A stretch of DNA of 64,000 nt from Cocos nucifera (Eukaryota > Streptophyta > Magnoliopsida > Arecales > Arecaceae), in assembly GCA_006176705.1 (NCBI GenBank), contig QRFJ01001020.1:186001-250000 (forward strand), given 5' to 3'. Below the pieces are notes generated by a model. It was not told the DNA's origin, did not search any database, and saw only the letters and a list, made by a program, of their open reading frames with translations. Each line of letters begins with the position of its first letter. Position 1 is the first letter of the stretch. Shown here piece after piece: positions 58,329-64,000 of this stretch. The translations under genes were made by a program, and so were the position numbers.

Positions 58329-58690
58329 TGGTGGGAATCAACATCAGTGAGAGCCATCCCTGACCCCTCATCAGTGTCCTGACATTTCGCCTTGCTCCTT
58401 GCATGCTCGACAAGAGAGGACCCTTCGATTGTCTCCTTTAGGGCCATTTTGATTTGGGCCATTATCTCTCCATGCCTATTCATCTCCAGTTGGGCTGTCT
58501 ATAACTCTTCAAGCCCAATCCACCATAGGCTAGCCCAAACCTTTTCCCCTCAGCTTTTCTAATAGGGATAGGAGTTCCCGATGGATCGGATGGAGAGGCC
58601 ATGGCTAGCTATGTGGAGGAGCCCTTCCATTGTAGAGTGACTTTGCTGCCCCTCGCTAGTTGAAGAAGGCTTCTATCACCCCTCATTAGC
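58325..58690 (-). pseudogene. LINE ORF1, C-terminal end, inverted
   Basis: On the minus strand it reads MNRHGEIMAQIKMALKETIE, SLVEHARSKAK and LTDVDSHQ-stop. The stop codon overlaps the ORF2 start as ATGA (58328-58325), the usual compact join between LINE ORF1 and ORF2. This supports the reading that ORF1 end and ORF2 endonuclease are one contiguous inverted piece. Confidence 0.55.
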
Positions 58691-59529
58691 TAGGGTTAGC
58701 CTATTGCTGTCAACGAACTTCAGGAGAGCGGGCTCCATAAGTGTGAATGTTGATATGGGAAAGATTCTGGTGGATCGGTTCATTGCTAACTTGCCAGAGT
58801 CGCCACTCCTCCCCAGGCCGACCATAGACATCTCCACCTCCGATGATGATGCTCCCCCACCAACCCCTGAAGCCTTCAATATTCCCTTCATTTGGGGGCT
58901 AGGCTAGCCCAAAGCCACTATAACTCAAGCTGATCCTACTGGGTTAGGCTCTACCGAATTGGATAGGGTCCCCAAACTACACCCAAAATTGGGCTTCGGG
59001 TCAAGTCCCGTCCAACGTCGAGGCTCAAGGCTCCGGGCCTACTTCAAATGGGCTAAGCTAGAGTTTGCCTTAGCCATAGGTAGGTTTAGTGAGATTGAGC
59101 CCTCCTTTCAGCCCACCTCTATATCATCCCAGTCCATCCTCGGATCAACCAACATGGTGAAGAACCCGGTCTAAGTCAGTGACTCATCACCCACCAAGAT
59201 GCCCAATGCACACCATCCCGAGCTATGGTCCAGAGACCACTATCAAGCCAACTTCGTCCACTTTTGCCACCCCTCGAAGCTTGATAGAGAGCTTGGAGAA
59301 CTCGATTTCCTTGAGGATGATTCCAACCTTACTAGATTATGGGGTGCCACAGTAGCCCCTGACTTGGTCATCTTCTTTCCTCTTGTTGGAACCCTTGTGG
59401 CAGCATAAGTGGAGGGTCCAATGACTGAGGGTGATAGGAACACTATATTTTTTCCATCAAGTGATTGCCATCAAGCAATAGAGAAACTAGATCCAGACGT
59501 TAAGGGGTGCTGGGGGGGCAGTAGATTAA
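58691..59529. other. LINE-associated stretch, unresolved
   Basis: Open frames lie on both strands. The plus-strand ones (58704-58907, 58959-59174, 59199-59408) read Pro/Ser-rich peptides such as RRAGSISVNVDMGK and LHPKLGFGSS. The minus-strand ones include 59443-59243 (Ser-rich). This could be the variable middle of ORF1, on either strand, or flanking DNA. I cannot tell where the inversion ends within it. Confidence 0.4.
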
Positions 59530-60626
59530 TAGTGAGGATGGGATGAGGCAGGAGCTCCTCAGCTTCTTCTAGTCGAGGTGATTGGCAAACTTGAGGAGAT
59601 CTAACCCATTTGGGACACCCTTGGGTTAGTTAGGTCTCAACTATGGAGAACTCTTCTTTGATTGGTGATGTGTCTAAGGATGAGATCCAGCAGGTAGTCT
59701 GGGCAATGACTAAGGACAAATGCCTGGCCTGATGGCTTCCCTTCATTTTTCTTTAAATGCTATTGGGCTATTATCTAGGGTGAGGTGATGGAGGCAATCT
59801 AGCAATTCTTTGCCATAGGATCGATGCCAGCTATTTGGAAGAGGATCTTCATCATGTTGAACCTGAATAGGCAGGATGCTTTTGAGGCTAATCATTATAG
59901 ATCCATCAGTCTATGCACTACTTTGTACAAGATATGTGCCAAGATTCTGGTAAGCAGGATGAAGCTCATTCTTCTTCGGTTGATTAGCTCTGAGCATGGT
60001 ATCTTTGTAGGTGGCCATAGTACCTTCGATAATATGCTAATTGTGTAGGAGTTCATGCATGATCTATAGAGAGCCTCAGCTAGGCATTGTCTCATGGCTA
60101 TTAAGCTTGACATGGGAGAGCCTATGACCAGGTGTGATGGGAGTTCCTCTACTATGAGCTTTTGTTTTCACAACCAGTGGATCAATTAGATCAGAGGGTG
60201 TGTGCAGGCTTCATCCTTCTCCATCCTAATGAATGATATTCTGATAGACTTCTTTCACTCTTTTATTGGCCTTCGCCAAGGTTGTCCTCTATCCTCTTAT
60301 ACCATAGACCTTTCTATGTCGACTTCAAGTGCTGCACAGCGATCCTGCACATGCTCTTTGTAGATGATTATCTTTTGGTGGGTTGGGCTTTTGCCCATAA
60401 TGTGATAGCCTTAAGAAGGATTTTGGAGGAGAATTGTGTAGCCTCTAGGTAGAAGATAAATCTGCTCAAGTTAGCAGTTTACTTCAGTCTAAAGAACAAA
60501 GCTCAGCATAGGCAGACTGTTAGATAAATTTTGGGCATCAAGGAGGAAACTGGGGCATGGCACTATCTAGGGGTTCCAACCACTAGATGAAGACTTGGAA
60601 GGTCTGATTGTGCTAAGATGGGGCTT
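59530..60626 (+). pseudogene. LINE ORF2, reverse transcriptase part
   Basis: A plus-strand non-LTR RT. In order: RQELLSFF (near 59550), KDEIQQVVWAMTKDKC, WKRIFIMLNLNRQDAFEANHYRSISLCTTLYKICAKILVSRMK in pieces (59824-60000), then SSEHGIFVGGHSTFDNMLIVQEFMHDL, KLDMGE and IGLRQGCPLSS. The catalytic box reads FVDD (near 60357). It finishes with HYLGVPTTR and RLGRSDCAKMG, where Copia-5 begins. Frames shift many times. It belongs after the endonuclease part, which lies on the other strand. Confidence 0.8.
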
Positions 60627-63097
60627 TGATAAAGGAACTAGATCTAAGATTTTAGGGCTAGATCTTGAAACTTTTTCTAGGTCAGACAGCGGAAGACTAA
60701 AATAAATCAAAATTTATTTATAAAAAGTAGAGAACCCCTAAATATAAGATCCTATTACATAATTATAGCATGAGATTAAATAAAAAATTAAAATATAAAA
60801 AAAAAATATTGATCATATCAACATGCATCTACACTACATCTAATGCAGGTATGTAATAACAAATCAGATGTATATTATCTGTGCAAGTTAAATATTCTAA
60901 CTTCCTGATTCGGACTTGAGGATGATGCTTCAAGCTGCACACACATCCGACCTCTAAGAGATGTCCACACGAGCCCACGAACCTCGATCAGAAGTTCTAT
61001 GCAAGAAATCAGCATAGTATGTAGTACTGTGCTGATCCTTCTTTAATAGTCAATCCGGTGCTTTCTTCTTCTAGATTTGAACTCCTCCAAAGAATAGAAG
61101 AAAAAAGAGAGATTTTAGATCTGAAATAATCTTAAATAATATAAAAAAGAATGAGAAGAGAAGAACAAAGCAATCCTAGAAGAAGACCCCCTTCTTCTTT
61201 TCTATTCTCTCACCTAGACACCTAGATTAGTGTCTATGAAAATCTCATGCCCAAGTGGTCTCTTATCCTGGTATTCACATGCCCAAAAGCCCTCTCTAAG
61301 GTCTAGAATATCTCCAAAGATCAGCCCAAAATTCATCCTATATAATGAGATATAGAGGAGTCCTTGTTGGGTCAAATTCTTAGACTAGGAAAGAACAAAT
61401 ATGGCAACTAGTTGGGATGCCCAAGTGTCTCCATTGTTTTAGGCATGGACCACCTTCAATTATTGCACAAAAACTCTTCTCTTTCCATTAAAAATTTTAG
61501 AAAAAATCTAGAAGTGTGGGTGGCATAGGAAAGAAGGAATTTTGGTTTCTCAAAACTCTATCTCATAGAATTTGAAACCAAAATAATTTACCTTCTTTGA
61601 CTTGGTCGACACCTAATTGCCATATAAGAAAGAGAGGAGAGGAGTGGGCATGCATGAAGACTAGGGAGAGGAGGTTTCATACACAAAATAAAGAGAGAGT
61701 GGACATGGGGAGGCATGGGGTGTAGGTGGCGTAAGCAAGGTGGATCTTAGTCTTACTAGGATTCCATATTTGACTTGGTTAAATATGGTTTCTCAAACCA
61801 AATCAAACCAAAAGTAACTCAACCTAATTAAATTAGGCCCTAATCTAATTAATAACTTAATTAAATTAGATTAAATTAGATTTAATTTTTTAATTAAATT
61901 AAAAAATTAGATTAATCTAAGTCCTAGTTGAACTAGGACTAGTTCTTTCTTGCACTTGGCTTATCCAAGAAACCAATTAGACTTGATCCAATCAAGCCCA
62001 AACCAAATCTAATTAAATCATACTTATTTAGACTTAATCTCAATACTCTAACTTAATCAAATTAAGCCAATTAGCAATCAAATTGCTAATCGATCCTCCT
62101 ACAATATTTGCACTAGGTTAAACATCAATCGTATTAATCGTTTAATCTTAGAACGATTCTCAATAATTGATCAACCATCTGATCGAATTGTGAACTCTAA
62201 TGTGTATGGCCCCATAGATCTAAATCTAAGCTGGTAGCATAGAAATAAATTTTTATACCAGTCGAGGTGACTATCTAGCAATAGTACCTAACGACCGGAT
62301 AGGTCAAATGTATAGAATAACATCCTTAGAACCCATGTGGATATAGTTTCCATATAATTCATGCTCTTGACCAAAATGCTTGTAGGATACCTCAAAGTTC
62401 AACTATCAACTCTTATCAGACTGTCCATATTGCATTTTAAAATATCAAATCTATCTCATGGATTATCCTGACCAAGATTTTGCTATATTGAAATACAGTG
62501 ATACATTCTTCTCCAACTCTTGGAGTGATCAATTTCATCTTAACCACACACCGACTTCACAAGTACTTGACTGTGCCCAAAAGTCTTTCGTTACTGAATT
62601 AGAAATTTAGTTAGTCCGATACCAAAGCACAGTGAGTTGCTTGCAAGCTACTGAGATGATCTCAGGTCTAAAGGATACTTATACCTATATCCCATTAAAG
62701 ACATTCTCGATAGTAGAATGCTCTGGAGTTGGTCATGTTCCGTGATGATATACCCCTACATCTCATCTGTATGTCATACCAGTGTCTTCATACTCTTTAG
62801 TTAAGAGGACAACCAACCTATATAGTATATAGCGATCTATGCTTGATAAATGCTGTCGTTCTAATTAATAGCCTATCATTTGATCATGAATAATTTTAAG
62901 GACTAATCGATAAATTCTCTCTTTATCGAATCTAAATAGTTCTAAGAAATTCATCACAACAATGGAATTCGTTAGAAGATGAAAAACTTATGATGAAAAA
63001 TATCAAAAATATAATTAATTAATTAATTAATTATAATTATAATATAGCTCAACCATCAATAAATTGATGATTGACTTTGGGATATATTTTTTAATAA
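60627..63097 (-). repeat. Copia-5 3' LTR
   Basis: About 2.47 kb, TGATAAAGGAACTAG at the low end and AACTTTCAC beyond the high end. The low boundary is fixed by the end of LINE RT and the high boundary by the purine tract. It contains a TAAT tetranucleotide run (63014-63034) and an AT-rich palindromic zone (61850-61920). The ends are placed by eye because the partner LTR is not in the window. Confidence 0.65.
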
Positions 63098-63109
63098 CTT
63101 TCACTTATC

Positions 63110-64000
63110 CTAAAGCCACTCGGTACAGTATCTAATACCTATCTTTGACTTGTAGTTGTCGAACTTCTTTATCGCCAGGACTTTAGTGAAGGGGTTGGTC
63201 GGGTTTTCTTTTTCGTTGATCTTCTGAAAGTCAATATCATCTCGATTCATGATCTTATGGACCAGATGGAAGCGACGCAAAATGTGCTTCATCCGCTGGT
63301 GTGTCTTTGGTTCCTTCGCCTGAGCTATGGCATCAGTGCTGTTGTAGTAGAGCATGATCGGACCATCTAGAAAGGGTGCTACTCCAAGCTTGGTGATAAA
63401 CTTTCTCAGCCACACACCTTTCTTCGCACACGACATCTGATGCTACGATGTACTCTGCTTCACAAATAGAGTCTGCCACAGTATGCTGCTTAAATCTCTT
63501 CCAACAGATAGCTCCTTCATTTAGAGTAAAGATATGTCCCGATATACTTCTACTATCATAATGATCAGATTGAAAGCTAGAGTTTGTAAATCCTATAAGT
63601 TTCAAATCTGACTCACTATAAATCAACCATTGGTCCTTAATATTTCTTAAATACTTAAGGATGGCTTTAACCATTTTTCAATGATTTTCTCTAGAGTCAG
63701 ACTGGTATCTACTTACTATTCCTAGTGAGTATGCCATGTTTGGTCTCATATATGTCATGGCGTACATGATGAATCTCACTATCGAAGCATATGGAACTTT
63801 ACTCATATGCTCTCTCTCTTCAGGAGTTGTCAGACAATCCTTTTTAGAGAGAAATTTCATGGTCTATCGGGAGATAGCTTTTTTTGAAATTCTTCTTACT
63901 GAACCTCTTCAATATAGTATCTATGTACGTGGACTGAGATAACCCAAGCATCCTTTTAGATCTATCCCTATAGTTCTTCATTCCTAGGATGTAGGATGCT
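63110..64000 (-). pseudogene. Copia-5 RT and RNase H, partial
   Basis: Minus frames 63860-63678 (KDCLTTPEEREHMSKVPYAS, RPNMAYSLGIVSRYQ), 63674-63333 (MVKAILKYLRNIKDQWL, SISGHIFTLNEGAICWKRFK, VADSICEAEYI) and 63436-63110 (LYYNSTDAIAQAKEPKTHQRMKHILRRFHLV, NPFTKVL) together give the end of a copia RT and the RNase H. At least two frameshifts separate them. The order and motifs match Copia-3, but the sequences differ, so this is a different family or an older member. Confidence 0.85.

Larger units (their letters stand above)
4967..60626 (+). mobile_element. LINE (non-LTR retrotransposon), outermost host of the nest, in pieces
   Basis: Pieces of a plant LINE lie at both ends of the nest. They are an ORF1 start (4967-5091), three copies of ORF1 N-terminal sequence (10409-11107, 11422-12119, 55306-57262), an inverted segment with the ORF1 end and the ORF2 endonuclease (58690-57264, minus) and an ORF2 reverse transcriptase (about 59530-60626, plus). 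The pieces read in the expected LINE order once the inserted LTR elements and the hAT element are set aside, apart from the strand switch. The element is cut on the right by Copia-5 and presumably continues beyond 64000. Whether all pieces belong to one LINE copy is an inference; two overlapping LINE copies are also possible. Confidence 0.5.
60627..64000 (-). mobile_element. Copia-5: minus-strand copia element, runs off the window
   Basis: Low-coordinate LTR 60627 to about 63097 (3' LTR), polypurine tract, then RNase H and RT running to the right edge. The insertion is in LINE RT. The left flank GGCTT (60622-60626) should be the target-site duplication. The LTR start is mutated (TTATTAAA for TGTTA). 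Gag, leader and 5' LTR lie beyond 64000. Confidence 0.8.

Noticed and set aside
1..64000. A new defence, toxin or metabolic gene system
   Set aside because: I looked for gene clusters outside transposons on both strands and found none. The unusual content is explained by nested retrotransposons, local duplication and probable assembly artefacts.

Overview
The window looks like repeat-rich nuclear DNA from a flowering plant. The evidence is Ty1/copia and Ty3/gypsy (Tat-type) LTR retrotransposons, a plant-type LINE with a DUF4283-like ORF1, an hAT-like terminal-inverted-repeat element, and primer binding sites complementary to plant initiator Met-tRNA. A monocot is plausible, but I cannot name the species from sequence alone. 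I find no intact host gene, no tRNA or rRNA gene, no CRISPR array and no prokaryotic operon.

Layout. Bases 1-4960 are low-information DNA with one decayed coding-like stretch (about 512-1290), a short tandem repeat (2971-3185) and a G homopolymer. From about 4967 to the right edge, almost everything can be read as one old LINE blown apart by nested insertions. LINE ORF1 begins near 4967 and is interrupted by Copia-1 (5092-10408). A roughly 1.0-kb segment made of Copia-1 tail, LTR and LINE ORF1 is present three times (about 10109-12196, resuming at 55065-57118). Inside the copia tail of the third unit sits Copia-2 (12197-55064, plus strand, 2.3-kb LTRs). Copia-2 carries Copia-3a (13597 to about 20436, minus strand) in its 5' LTR and Copia-4 (22630 to about 52470, minus strand) in its gag. 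Copia-4 carries a Tat-type gypsy element (26008-48820, plus strand). The Tat element carries full-length Copia-3b (34851-45368, minus strand, TSD GAACC) inside its antisense extra gene. Further right, an hAT-like element (55582-56703) interrupts the third LINE ORF1 copy. LINE ORF2 then appears with its endonuclease part on the minus strand (58328-57264) and its reverse transcriptase on the plus strand (about 59530-60626). Copia-5 (60627 to beyond 64000, minus strand) cuts the RT.

How the parts work together. Each element once encoded its own replication machinery. The copias had gag, protease, integrase, RT and RNase H; Tat had gag, protease, RT, RNase H, a second RNase H and integrase, plus an antisense spliced gene; the LINE had ORF1 and an endonuclease-RT. 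All are now broken. Copia-3b is the best preserved, but it shares a gag lesion and an amber codon with Copia-3a, so that family may have moved with help from a relative.

Two stretches look like consensus-sequence problems rather than biology: an interleaved LTR segment at about 14230-14590, and an indel-rich half of Copia-3b at 34851-38550. Coordinates marked 'about' come from reading by eye, and all homologies are from recognised motifs rather than database searches.
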